64,000 bases of DNA, from NCBI RefSeq assembly GCF_047468865.1, contig NZ_JBLGTV010000010.1:56999-120998 (forward strand). Reading direction: 5' to 3'. Below, piece after piece: positions 24,562-32,971 of this stretch. Source of the DNA: Castellaniella hirudinis_A (GTDB lineage: Bacteria > Pseudomonadota > Gammaproteobacteria > Burkholderiales > Burkholderiaceae_B). Positions within the stretch are counted from its first letter, which is position 1; each line of letters begins with the position of its first letter. The notes under the pieces are model-generated. The model ran no database searches. It saw only the letters and a list, made by a program, of their open reading frames with translations, and was not told the origin of the DNA. The position numbers and the translations under genes were made by a program.

Positions 24562-25539
24562 CTAATCCATTACCCATGTCCTGAGCGGATGATCCGCCAA
24601 CCCCTGGCACAGCCAGTTGCCGGTGACAACCACATCGGGCAGGTCATGTATTTTACTGATAATCCGGTTTCTTTGCATCCGGGCCTGCCGGACATCAGAA
24701 AAACCTGCAAACACACAAGAACCAGAACCCGTCATGCGCGCCGCCAGACCTGCCCCATGCAAGGCGGCCAATAACCGGGCCACCATGGGATGCTGCCGAC
24801 ACACGACCGTTTCCAGGTCGTTGCGGCCAAACAGGCCGCTGTGTTGTGTTTGCCAATCAGCAAAGACCGAGATTTTTACCGATTCTGAGTCTCTTGTCAA
24901 ATCGGGAGCTTTGAACACCGCCGCCGTCTGCACCGACACGGCCGGGCGCAGCACCCAATACACTTGCGGCGGCAGCGCGACCGGGGCCAGAACTTCGCCC
25001 ACGCCCTGGGCGAAGGCGGCCCGGCCAAAGACAAAAACCGGCACATCGGCCCCCAGGGCCAGGGCCAGGCGCTGCAGGTCCGCACGCCGCAGACCCGTGC
25101 CCCACAGGCGGTTCAAGGCGATCAGGGTGGTGGCCGCATCGCTGGACCCGCCGCCCAGCCCGCCCCCTGCGGGAATGGCCTTGCGATAACGGATGCGCGC
25201 CCCGTAGCGCGTGCCGGTGGCCTGCCGCAGGGCATGGGCAGCCCGCAAAACGAGGTCGTGCGCTGGCGGCAGGCCGTCCACCCCGTCGCCATCGCGGCCG
25301 ATGTCGCCATCCGGGGTACGGTCGAAATCCAGACGATCGCACAGGTCGATGAAACGAAAAACGGTCTGCAACTGATGATAGCCATCGGCGCGGCGGCCCA
25401 CCACGTGCAGGAACAGATTGATCTTGGCCGGAGCGGGCACATCCAGCAAGGTGGTCAGGGGCAGCGCGCCGAACCCTTCGTGAAGCGGCGTCGAGGCGCC
25501 CGAAGGCGCCGCCGGCTGTCCTGGCAGGGCGGTGGTCAT
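24562..25539 (-). CDS. ispE: 4-diphosphocytidyl-2-C-methyl-D-erythritol kinase (IspE)
   Basis: This GHMP kinase phosphorylates CDP-ME in the MEP pathway to isoprenoids. The 325-residue product has the substrate motif VPAPAKINLFLHVVGRR at about 40-56, the ATP loop PAGGGLGGGSSDAATTL, and a C-terminal TGSGSCVFAGF glycine loop. The ATG at 25539 overlaps the lolB stop by one base (TGATG) and is preferred over an in-frame codon 33 bp upstream. The N-terminus is then about 35 residues longer than most IspE proteins, so a later start just before the PAPAKINL motif remains possible. It forms an operon with lolB and the TPR gene. Confidence 0.94.
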   Translation of the reverse strand: MTTALPGQPAAPSGASTPLHEGFGALPLTTLLDVPAPAKINLFLHVVGRRADGYHQLQTVFRFIDLCDRLDFDRTPDGDIGRDGDGVDGLPPAHDLVLRAAHALRQATGTRYGARIRYRKAIPAGGGLGGGSSDAATTLIALNRLWGTGLRRADLQRLALALGADVPVFVFGRAAFAQGVGEVLAPVALPPQVYWVLRPAVSVQTAAVFKAPDLTRDSESVKISVFADWQTQHSGLFGRNDLETVVCRQHPMVARLLAALHGAGLAARMTGSGSCVFAGFSDVRQARMQRNRIISKIHDLPDVVVTGNWLCQGLADHPLRTWVMD

Positions 25540-26120
25540 CAGGACGGGTCCACAATCAGCTGCAGACGCCATTGCCCCTGGGCGTCCTGGCGCGACAGGC
25601 GCACCCGCCCAGGCCCCTGGTCATCGTAATCGGAGAGCCGAATCTCCCAGCCGTCCTGCCGCAAGACCATCAGGCGACCTTGGGCGTCGCGCCGCAGATC
25701 CGTGGCCGGCAGGCCCGGGGCGGCCCGGCCCTGGACCCAATAGCGCAGGCCGGCGACCGGCATGGGATGGCCCCAGACCTGGGCCAGCAGTTGATCCGGG
25801 CTGGGGGCGGATTCCCGGCTGCCGTCGTTGCGCACCAGGATGGCCTGTCCCGGCGCCACCCGCAAGCGGGCCAGCACACTGCCCAGGGGGGTGCTGAGGT
25901 CCAGGCGCAGCACCTGGCCGTCATCGCGCCAGGAAAACCCGCCCTGCGCGGCGTAGGACGGCTGGGCCACAGGCTGCAGGTTGACCGCAAAGCGCCCCAC
26001 GCGCTCGAAGGCCGAGCCCTGGCCCGCGATGCGGGCGGGTGTGGCGCAGCCGGCCAGCCATACCGCCAGGCCCAGCGCCACGCACCAGCGCGCGAATGGA
26101 TTGCGGCCGGACAGCCTCAT
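25539..26120 (-). CDS. lolB: Outer membrane lipoprotein LolB
   Basis: LolB accepts lipoproteins from LolA and inserts them into the outer membrane. The 193-residue product has a lipoprotein signal with lipobox LAGC around Cys25. An 11-stranded half-barrel-type domain follows (RVGRFAVNLQP, GGFSWRDDGQVLRLDLSTPLG, LLAQVWGHPMPVAGLRYWVQG). ATGA overlap with the TPR gene upstream and TGATG overlap with ispE downstream show tight coupling; the lolB-ispE pairing is standard in proteobacteria. Confidence 0.92.
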   Translation of the reverse strand: MRLSGRNPFARWCVALGLAVWLAGCATPARIAGQGSAFERVGRFAVNLQPVAQPSYAAQGGFSWRDDGQVLRLDLSTPLGSVLARLRVAPGQAILVRNDGSRESAPSPDQLLAQVWGHPMPVAGLRYWVQGRAAPGLPATDLRRDAQGRLMVLRQDGWEIRLSDYDDQGPGRVRLSRQDAQGQWRLQLIVDPS

Positions 26121-27892
26121 GGCAGGCTGACCCCCAGTCGCCGCAGGGTGGCGTTCAGGGTGTCGTTGTCCGGGTCGGCCTTCAGGCCTTCGGCCCAGAC
26201 CTGGCGGGCCTGGTTGCGGCGCTGCAACATCCAGAGGGTCTCGCCCAAGTGGGCCGCGACATCGGCCGCCGGCATCTGGGCATAGGACCGCCGCAGGTAT
26301 TCCAAAGCCCCTTCGTAGTCGCCCGTGCGGAAAAGATACCAGCCCACGCTGTCCAGGATGAAGGGGTTTTCCGGGTCGAGATCCAGGGCGCGTTCCAGCA
26401 AATCCCGGGCCTCGGGCAGGTTGCGGTCGGCATCGACGTAGGTATAGCCCAGCGAGTTATACGCATTGGCATCGTCCGGGTCGAGCTCGATGACGCGCTT
26501 CATCAGCGTTTCAAATTCGGCGGTCTGGCCCTGCTGGTGCAACAGCATGCCCAATTCGTATTTGATTTCCGGCGTATCCGGCATTTCCAGATCGGCAGCC
26601 TTGAGGGTGTCCACCGCCTGGTCCGTGCGCCCCGCCTCGCGGAACACAGACGCCAGCGTCAACTGAATGACCACCCGCTCGCGCCGATCCACGGGCTTGA
26701 TCGCCCCGAGCACGGCCTGGGCCTTGGGGAGATTGCCCAGCTTGCCGTACAGGACGGCCTCGTGCGTCTGGGCCTGGAAGCGCAGGCTGGGCTCGTCGAT
26801 GGCATGCAGCTGGCGGATGGCTTCTTTCAGGTCGTCCTGGCGCTCGGCAATCTGCACCAGCAGCAAGCGCGCATCGGACACGTCGGCCTGGGCGCTGGAA
26901 GCGCCTTCGGCCAGCGAGCGTCGGCGCTGCTGCTGGATGGTGATGTATTCATCCAGCAAGGACTTGGCTGCGGCATAGCGGCCGGCCCGGGCGTTGACTT
27001 CGGCCTCGGTGTACAGCAGGTCGAAATCTTCCGGGGCCTGGCGCCGCATCTCGTGCAGCAGCTTCAGGGCCTCGTCGAACTGCCCCTGACCGGTCAGGCG
27101 GCTGACCAGCAGCAGGCGCAGGCCGCGGTGGCCGGGATGCTGGTCCAGATAACGATAAGTATCCCGCACGGCCTGACGGGGTTCGATGCGCAGGCCATAT
27201 TCCAAAATACGCTCGGCGGCATCCAGGGATGCCGGATCGAGGGCCTGCGCGCGGTAGGACTCATCCAGCGCGCGCCGGGGTTCGCCCGCCGCCCAGGCGA
27301 TATCGGCCAAGGCCAGGTGCGCCAGGGCCGAAGTATCCAGAACCCCGGCCACGGCCTTGTCCAGCACCTCCAGGGCCAAGCGCTTATCGCTCATTTTCGA
27401 TACGATGCCGGCGGCCTGCACGATGGCCTGGTCCTTGTCTTCGGCCGTGTCGATGCGCCGGGCCAGCGTGCGGGACAGGCCATCCGTCTGGCCGCTGGAA
27501 GCCGACAATGCCAAAGAGGCCGCAACGGCTTCCGGGTTGTCCGGGTCCAGGCGGGCCCATTCGCGGGCAGCTTGCAAAGCCAAGGCCAGGTTGCGGCCCG
27601 ACATCGACATCTGGAAGGCCCGCTGCCCCAGGCGCGGGTCCAGAGTGTCGCGCGCAAGCGACAAAAGCCCCTGGGCCGCATCGTCATACAAGCCCTGCTG
27701 GGCGGAGAGTTCCGCCACCAAAAGGCGGTACAGCAGCTCGGGCGTCAGGCTGACCGCAGGGGGTTCGCCCGGGCGCAGCCGGATGGTTTCAACCGCATCT
27801 GCCGGCGCGGGCGCCGGTGGCGCGGCCCAGCTCATCTGGGGCAGCGCGGCAAGCGCCAGCACCAAAGGCATGACAGAGGCAGAGATTCTCAT
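26117..27892 (-). CDS. Secreted/periplasmic tetratricopeptide-repeat protein
   Basis: The 591-residue product begins with a clean signal peptide (MRISASVMPLVLALAALPQM, cut at about SWA-A). It then consists almost entirely of TPR units, for example AYNSLGYTYVDADRNLPEAR, LLERALDLDPENPFILDSVG and YELGMLLHQQGQTAEFETLM. Homologues immediately upstream of lolB occur across betaproteobacteria and are annotated only as TPR proteins; a role in envelope complexes is inferred. An ATG at 27952 in the same frame would add 20 residues before the signal peptide; the later start at 27892 gives a normal signal sequence. It is divergent from mutM. Confidence 0.88.
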   Translation of the reverse strand: MRISASVMPLVLALAALPQMSWAAPPAPAPADAVETIRLRPGEPPAVSLTPELLYRLLVAELSAQQGLYDDAAQGLLSLARDTLDPRLGQRAFQMSMSGRNLALALQAAREWARLDPDNPEAVAASLALSASSGQTDGLSRTLARRIDTAEDKDQAIVQAAGIVSKMSDKRLALEVLDKAVAGVLDTSALAHLALADIAWAAGEPRRALDESYRAQALDPASLDAAERILEYGLRIEPRQAVRDTYRYLDQHPGHRGLRLLLVSRLTGQGQFDEALKLLHEMRRQAPEDFDLLYTEAEVNARAGRYAAAKSLLDEYITIQQQRRRSLAEGASSAQADVSDARLLLVQIAERQDDLKEAIRQLHAIDEPSLRFQAQTHEAVLYGKLGNLPKAQAVLGAIKPVDRRERVVIQLTLASVFREAGRTDQAVDTLKAADLEMPDTPEIKYELGMLLHQQGQTAEFETLMKRVIELDPDDANAYNSLGYTYVDADRNLPEARDLLERALDLDPENPFILDSVGWYLFRTGDYEGALEYLRRSYAQMPAADVAAHLGETLWMLQRRNQARQVWAEGLKADPDNDTLNATLRRLGVSLP

Positions 27893-27977
27893 CGGCGGTA
27901 ACCAGGGCCGCAACGCGAGAAATGCCCGCGTCTGGTGGCAAAATTGCTTCATCAAAAGAGGATGTTATCACCCCGCC

Positions 27978-28805
27978 ATGCCAGAACTGCCAGAAGTCGA
28001 AACCACCCGTCGTGGAATTGCCACGATCATGCCCGGCCGCGCCGTGCGGAAATTCCAGGTCTACGAGCCCCGCCTGCGCTGGCCCGTGCCCGCCGATTTG
28101 CCCGGCCTGCTGGCAGGCCAGACCGTTCTGGCCTGCGAGCGCCGGGGGAAATACCTGCTGATCCGCTTCGCCCAGGGCACGCAGATCGTCCACCTGGGGA
28201 TGTCGGGCTCCTTGCGCCGCGTGCCGCTGGACGAGCCCCGGCGCAAGCACGACCACGTTGAATGGTTGTTCGACGACGCCCGCTTCCTGCTGCACGACCC
28301 ACGCCGCTTTGGCGCCGTCCTGTGGCATCCCGCCAACGCCGGCCCCATCGGCACGCACCCCCTGCTGGCCAAGCTGGGCGTGGAGCCCTTCAGCGCGGAC
28401 TTTACCCCGGCCCAGCTGCATGCCGGGGTGCAGCCCCGCCGGCAAGCCATCAAGACGCTGCTGCTGGGCGGGCACATCGTGGTGGGCGTGGGCAACATCT
28501 ACGCCTCCGAATCCCTGTACCTGGCGGGCATCGACCCCCGCACCCCCGGCACACGGCTCTCGCGTCCGCGCTGCGCCCGCCTGCACGCCGCCATCCTGCA
28601 GACCTTGGGCCAGGCCCTGGAATCCGGCGGCAGCACCCTGCGCGATTATGTCAATGCCCAAGGCGCCCCCGGCGCGTACTTCACCCTGCACGCCGCCGTC
28701 TACGAACGCGCGGGCCAGCCCTGCCCCCGCTGCGGCCAGGCCATCCGACGCATCGTCCAGGGCCAGCGGGCCACTTATTTCTGCCCCGGCTGCCAGAAGC
28801 GATAA
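27978..28805 (+). CDS. mutM: Formamidopyrimidine-DNA glycosylase (Fpg/MutM)
   Basis: It removes 8-oxoguanine and formamidopyrimidines and cleaves abasic sites. The 275-residue product starts MPELPEVETTRRGI, with catalytic Pro2 and Glu3. It has the HLGMSGSLR motif and the helix-two-turn-helix VGVGNIYASESLY. The C-terminal zinc finger reads CPRCGQAIRRIVQ and then CPGCQKR. The start cannot be elsewhere because the N-terminal proline is catalytic. It is divergent from the TPR gene with 85 bp between. Confidence 0.97.
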   Translation: MPELPEVETTRRGIATIMPGRAVRKFQVYEPRLRWPVPADLPGLLAGQTVLACERRGKYLLIRFAQGTQIVHLGMSGSLRRVPLDEPRRKHDHVEWLFDDARFLLHDPRRFGAVLWHPANAGPIGTHPLLAKLGVEPFSADFTPAQLHAGVQPRRQAIKTLLLGGHIVVGVGNIYASESLYLAGIDPRTPGTRLSRPRCARLHAAILQTLGQALESGGSTLRDYVNAQGAPGAYFTLHAAVYERAGQPCPRCGQAIRRIVQGQRATYFCPGCQKR

Positions 28806-28824
28806 GCCGGCGCAACCGCCGGCT
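28805..28824 (+). terminator. Perfect hairpin at the mutM stop codon
   Basis: AGCCGGCG and CGCCGGCT form an 8-bp perfect stem with loop CAAC, starting on the last base of the mutM stop. No T tract follows, so it may act with Rho or as a 3'-end protector. Confidence 0.4.
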
Positions 28825-28841
28825 ACACGGCACCCGCCCCC

Positions 28842-28959
28842 CCCGGGAACGGCCGGGCACGCTGAACACGCACCACCCGGGAACGGCCAGGCACACGGCC
28901 CTCGGACAGTACGGGAAAGACCGGATATACGGCCCCCGGAGCCACCCGAGAACAGCCAG
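28842..28959. repeat. Short dispersed direct repeats between mutM and ridA
   Basis: CCCGGGAACGGCCGGGCAC (28842) recurs as CCCGGGAACGGCCAGGCAC (28876) and, more diverged, as CCCGAGAACAGCCAG (28945). The spacings are 34 and 69 bp, close to a 34-35 bp unit. The rest of this 215-base gap shows no gene. Confidence 0.6.
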
Positions 28960-29020
28960 TCGGCGCGACGGGCCGTTCAGGTATCATGGCGCCGTTAACC
29001 ACTGACTGGAATCTTTTGTC

Positions 29021-29365
29021 ATGACCATCCAACGCATCGAACCCGGCCCCCGCATGAGCGGCGCCGTCATCCACGGCAACACGGTATACCTGTCCGGCCA
29101 GACGGGCGACGGCGCCGACGTCCAGGCCCAGGCCCGCTCCGCCCTGGCTGCGGTGGACGCCCTGCTGACCCAGGTCGGCAGCAGCAAATCGAAAATCCTG
29201 CAAGCCACCATCTGGCTGCGCGACATGGCCGACTTCGCGGCCATGAACACCGTCTGGGAAGCCTGGATCGACCCCGCCAACCCGCCTACCCGCGCCACCG
29301 GCGAAGCCCGCCTGGCCACCCCCGACCTGAAATTCGAAGTCATCATCGTCGCCGCCCTGGACTGA
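29021..29365 (+). CDS. RidA-family enamine/imine deaminase
   Basis: RidA proteins hydrolyse reactive enamine/imine intermediates released by PLP enzymes. The 114-residue product has the trimeric YjgF fold pattern: MSGAVIHGNTVYLSGQTGD, VQAQARSALAAVDALL, and the signature NPPTRATGEARLATPDLKFE, whose Arg contacts the carboxylate. It is of the short, YoaB-like subgroup rather than archetypal RidA, so the exact substrate is open. It stands alone, with repeat-rich sequence on both sides. Confidence 0.88.
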   Translation: MTIQRIEPGPRMSGAVIHGNTVYLSGQTGDGADVQAQARSALAAVDALLTQVGSSKSKILQATIWLRDMADFAAMNTVWEAWIDPANPPTRATGEARLATPDLKFEVIIVAALD

Positions 29366-29430
29366 CCGCCCGCACCACCCCGGCCCCCGTCGACACAGAC
29401 CACCCCACGCGGCCCGGCGGTCAAGCGGCC

Positions 29431-29800
29431 GGGGCCAAGAAGCGCTGCGGGAGCCCGCCCCCACAATACGGCCAGCGAAGCCGCCAGAAACGTCACGCTT
29501 GTCGGCGGGCGGGCTGACCGGGGCCGAGAAGCACTGCGGGAGCCTACCCCCACAATACGGCCAGCGAAGCCACCAGAAACGTCACGCTTTTCGGCGGTCG
29601 GGCGGCCGGGGCCAAGAAGCACTGCGGGAGCTCGCCCTCACAATACGCCCAGCGAGGCCGCCCACAACGTCACTTTTTCCGGCGGTCGGGCTGGCCCAGG
29701 CCAAGAAGCACCGTGGGAACCCACCCAATACGCCCAGCGAAGCCGCCAACAACGCCACTTTTTTCGGCTGTCGGGGTGGCCTGGGCCGGGGGGCGCTGTT
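29431..29800. repeat. Tandem array of 88-89-bp repeats (four units plus a diverged fifth)
   Basis: The word GGGGCCAAGAAGC (or close variants) begins at 29431, 29520, 29608 and 29697, with a diverged copy at about 29782. This gives steps of 89, 88, 89 and 85 bp. Each unit continues CACTGCGGGAGC, CACAATACGGCCAGCGAAGC, CGCCAGAAACGTCACGC and TTTTCGGCGGTCGG. Divergence increases from left to right. Frames stay open on both strands only because of composition; no start or ribosome site supports a gene. With the inverted repeat it fills the 553 bases between ridA and the oxidase gene. Confidence 0.88.
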
Positions 29801-29871
29801 GGAGCAAACCCCAACATCCTCGGCGAAGCCGCCAAACCGCGACCTGCGCCCCCCGGCCCAGGCCACCCCGA
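29771..29871. repeat. 26-bp perfect inverted repeat with a 49-base loop
   Basis: The 26 bases at 29771-29796 (starting TCGGGGTGGCCTGGGCC) are exactly the reverse complement of 29846-29871 (ending GGCCCAGGCCACCCCGA). The left arm is the end of the last, diverged tandem unit, and the right arm is a second copy in opposite orientation. The stem is almost pure G/C and would be extremely stable in RNA or single-stranded DNA. A run of eight A lies at 29883-29890. Confidence 0.92.
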
Positions 29872-29918
29872 CGAGCTTCCCCAAAAAAAACCGCCCCCGG
29901 CAACATCCCCCCCAGCGC

Positions 29919-31334
29919 TCAAACAACCAGCACCTTCCCCGGATTCATCACCCCGTCCGGATCCAACGCCCCCTTGATGCGCCGCATCAGCGCCATCTCC
30001 ACCGGATCCTTGTACAGCGGCAAGGCATCCCGCTTCAACTGCCCCACCCCGTGCTCGGCGCTGATCGACCCGCCCACCGCATGCACCCGGTCATGCACCA
30101 AGGCATATACATCATCCTGGCGCGCCAGCAAAGCCCCCTCGGCCCAATCCGTCCCGCGCGCCACGTTGTAATGCAGGTTGCCATCCCCCAAATGCCCGAA
30201 AATCACATTCACAATCCCCGGGAAAGCCGCCTGCAGCGCCACATTGGTGTGCTCGACGAACTCGGCCATGCGCGACACCGGAATCGACACATCGTGCTTG
30301 ATGCTCTTGCCCATTTCCTTTTCGGCCAGCGGAATACTCTCGCGCAAATGCCACAAAGCATGGCTTTGCGCCATGGATTCGGCAATGACCGCATCCTGCA
30401 CCTCGCCCGCTTCCAGCGCATCCCCCACCACGACCTCGAAGCGTTCCCGCGCATGGGCCTCGGATTCGCTGTCGGAAATTTCCAGCAGGGCATACCAGGG
30501 CAAATCGGCCGACGGCCCATCGAAAGGCAGGCGCTGCTGCGGAAAACAGCGCACCACCGCCTGCAGGCAATTGCCCGCCATCAGCTCGAAGCCCGTCAGC
30601 GACGGCCCCAGGCCCGCCCGCGCCCGCCCCAGCACGGCAATCGCCGATGCAATGGAATCCAGCGCCAGCAAGGCCGTGCAGCGCGCCACCGGCAGCGGAT
30701 GCAGTTTCAAGGTGGCCGCCGTGATGATGCCCAGCGTGCCTTCGCTGCCGATATACAGATCGCGCAGGTCGTAACCCGTATTGTCCTTGCGCAGGCCCCG
30801 CAGGCCATGCCAGATGTCGCCCTGGGCCGTGACGACCTCCAGCCCCAGGGTCAGCTCGCGCATGTTGCCATAACGCAACACCTGCGTGCCCCCCGCATTG
30901 GTGGCCAGGTTGCCCCCGATCGTGCAGCTGCCCTCGGCGGCCAGGCTCAACGGAAACAGGCGTCCCGCGTCCCGCGCCGCCTGCTGCACCGACTGCAGGA
31001 TGCAGCCCGCCTCGACATCCATGGTGTCGTTGTCCGTATCAATATGGCGGATCTGGTTCAAGCGCTGCAGCGAAACAATCACCGCCCGCCCCGAATCATC
31101 CGGGGTGGCCCCGCCGCACAGCCCGGTATTGCCCCCCTGGGGGATCACCGGCAGCCCGGCCTGGGCACAATAGCGCACCACGGCGGCGACCTCGTCCACA
31201 TGGGCCGGTCGCACCACGGCCAGCGCCCGCCCCCGGTAGCGTTCCCGCCAATCCACCTCATAACCCTGAGCATCCGCCCCGGTGAGTACCTGCGCCGCGC
31301 CCACGACCGCCCGCAATGCATCCAGATGTTCCAT
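29919..31334 (-). CDS. FAD-linked D-2-hydroxyacid dehydrogenase (GlcD/D-lactate dehydrogenase family)
   Basis: The 471-residue product belongs to the vanillyl-alcohol-oxidase flavoprotein superfamily. The FAD-binding PCMH domain contains PQGGNTGLCGGATP at about 76-89 and GGNLATNAGGTQVLRYGN. The C-terminal cap has FGHLGDGNLHYNV and ends SAEHGVGQLKRD, the metal and substrate region of D-lactate/2-hydroxyglutarate type enzymes. ATG 31334 (MEHLDAL) is the likely start. The substrate (D-lactate, D-2-hydroxyglutarate or glycolate) cannot be decided. It is transcribed alone, divergent from the phosphohexomutase. Confidence 0.9.
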   Translation of the reverse strand: MEHLDALRAVVGAAQVLTGADAQGYEVDWRERYRGRALAVVRPAHVDEVAAVVRYCAQAGLPVIPQGGNTGLCGGATPDDSGRAVIVSLQRLNQIRHIDTDNDTMDVEAGCILQSVQQAARDAGRLFPLSLAAEGSCTIGGNLATNAGGTQVLRYGNMRELTLGLEVVTAQGDIWHGLRGLRKDNTGYDLRDLYIGSEGTLGIITAATLKLHPLPVARCTALLALDSIASAIAVLGRARAGLGPSLTGFELMAGNCLQAVVRCFPQQRLPFDGPSADLPWYALLEISDSESEAHARERFEVVVGDALEAGEVQDAVIAESMAQSHALWHLRESIPLAEKEMGKSIKHDVSIPVSRMAEFVEHTNVALQAAFPGIVNVIFGHLGDGNLHYNVARGTDWAEGALLARQDDVYALVHDRVHAVGGSISAEHGVGQLKRDALPLYKDPVEMALMRRIKGALDPDGVMNPGKVLVV

Positions 31335-31507
31335 AACCCGTTTGTTTCCTATCCAGCCCGCGCCAGCAGGCCAAGCACCATGACAATGTCCCGCACGCGG
31401 GACGCGCACCGCCTTGCCGCGCCCACATGACTGCCCGGCAAAAGCAACCCATTTTAATCAGCGATAATAAGCCCTATCGCATCCTGCCTCCTGAAACGAG
31501 AACCGCC

Positions 31508-32893
31508 GTGTCCGACACCCTGCCCGCCGCTGTCTTCAAAGCCTACGATATCCGCGGCACTGTCCCCGACCAATTGAACGATTTTTTCGCCCACCGCCTG
31601 GGCCTGGCCCTGGCCGCGCTGGCCCGCCAGGAAGGCGTGCGCAGCCTGGTCGTGGGCCACGACGGGCGGCTCAGTAGCCCCGGCCTGTCCACGGCCCTGC
31701 AGGCGGGCCTGCACGCCGGCGGCATCGACACCATCGACGTCGGCCTGGTGCACACCCCCCTGGTGTATTTTGCGGCCCACGAAGACGGCAGCGGCTCCGG
31801 GGTAGCCATCACCGGCAGCCACAATCCCCCGGACTACAACGGCTTCAAGATGATGATGGCCGGCCGCACCCTGCACGGGGCCGACATCCAGGCGCTGCGC
31901 CAGCGCATGGCCGGCATCCAGCCGCCCGGCGGAATACCGGCCGGGCAAGCCCGCCCCAAGGATCTCATCGACACCTACATCGAACGCATCGCCCACCACA
32001 TCCGGCTGGCCCGGCCCATGCGCATCGCCATCGACTGCGGCAATGGCGTGGGGGCTGTCGCCGCCGGCCGTCTGTACCGCGCGCTGGGCTGCACGGTGGA
32101 CGAACGCTACTGCACGGTGGACGGCACCTTTCCCAACCACCACCCGGACCCCGCCGACCCCAGGAACCTGCAGGACCTGATCCACCACCTGCGGGACAGC
32201 GATTGCGAAATCGGCCTGGCCTTCGACGGCGACGCCGACCGCCTGGGCGTGGTCACCAAATCCGGCCAGATCATCTGGCCCGACCGCCAGATGGTGCTGT
32301 TCGCCCGCGACATTCTTCAGCGCGTGCCGGGCGCCTCCATTATCTTCGACGTCAAGTGCAGCCGCCACCTGGGCCAGGCCATCCGCGAGGCGGGAGGCGT
32401 CCCGCTGATGTCGCAGACCGGCCACTCCCTGATCAAGGCCCGCCTGGCCGACACCGGCGCGCCCCTGGCGGGCGAAATGAGCGGCCATCTCTTTTTCAAG
32501 GAACGCTGGTACGGCTTCGACGACGGCCTGTATGCCGGCGCCCGCCTGCTGGAAATCCTGTCGCGCAGCGCCGATCCCGGCCACGTGCTGGAAGCCCTGC
32601 CCCAGGGGATATCCACGCCCGAACTCAAGCTGCCCATGGCCGAGGGCCAGCCCCATGCCTTCGTGGCCCGGCTGCAGGCCGAAGGCCGGTTTCCCGGGGC
32701 GACGGCGCGCATCACCATCGACGGCATCCGGGCCGAATACCCCGATGGTTTCGGCCTGGCCCGGGCGTCCAACACCACCCCCGTGGTGGTGCTGCGCTTT
32801 GAAGGCGATACGCCCGCTGCCCTGGCCCGCATCCAGGCCGAATTTCGCGCAGCGCTCCAGGCCCTGCAGCCCGGGCTGGCCCTGCCGTTCTGA
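31508..32893 (+). CDS. Phosphomannomutase/phosphoglucomutase
   Basis: This alpha-D-phosphohexomutase interconverts the 1- and 6-phosphates of mannose or glucose, supplying sugar nucleotides. The 461-residue product has the start VFKAYDIRGTVPD, the phosphoserine loop GVAITGSHNPPDYNGFK, the metal-binding AFDGDADRLGVV and the sugar-specificity loop GEMSGHLFFKE. The last is typical of the bifunctional AlgC/PMM-PGM group. GTG 31508 is chosen because it directly precedes the conserved start; the frame extends 27 codons further upstream. It converges on the glycan operon and probably feeds the same pathway. Confidence 0.92.
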   Translation: MSDTLPAAVFKAYDIRGTVPDQLNDFFAHRLGLALAALARQEGVRSLVVGHDGRLSSPGLSTALQAGLHAGGIDTIDVGLVHTPLVYFAAHEDGSGSGVAITGSHNPPDYNGFKMMMAGRTLHGADIQALRQRMAGIQPPGGIPAGQARPKDLIDTYIERIAHHIRLARPMRIAIDCGNGVGAVAAGRLYRALGCTVDERYCTVDGTFPNHHPDPADPRNLQDLIHHLRDSDCEIGLAFDGDADRLGVVTKSGQIIWPDRQMVLFARDILQRVPGASIIFDVKCSRHLGQAIREAGGVPLMSQTGHSLIKARLADTGAPLAGEMSGHLFFKERWYGFDDGLYAGARLLEILSRSADPGHVLEALPQGISTPELKLPMAEGQPHAFVARLQAEGRFPGATARITIDGIRAEYPDGFGLARASNTTPVVVLRFEGDTPAALARIQAEFRAALQALQPGLALPF

Positions 32894-32971
32894 TTTCCCA
32901 AGAACGCCTCGGCCCGACGGCGGGCCGCCGCCGGATTGCCCGATGGACGGCGCAGCACCAGGCCGCGCCGG

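Noticed and set aside
29431..29871. CRISPR array or protein-coding repeats in the 88-89-bp array
   Set aside because: Repeats are contiguous with no unique spacers, much longer than CRISPR repeats, and no cas genes are present. Coding frames exist on both strands without starts or codon bias.
29883..29890. Run of eight A (T on the minus strand) as terminator of the oxidase gene
   Set aside because: No stem precedes it on the minus strand; the large inverted repeat lies after it.
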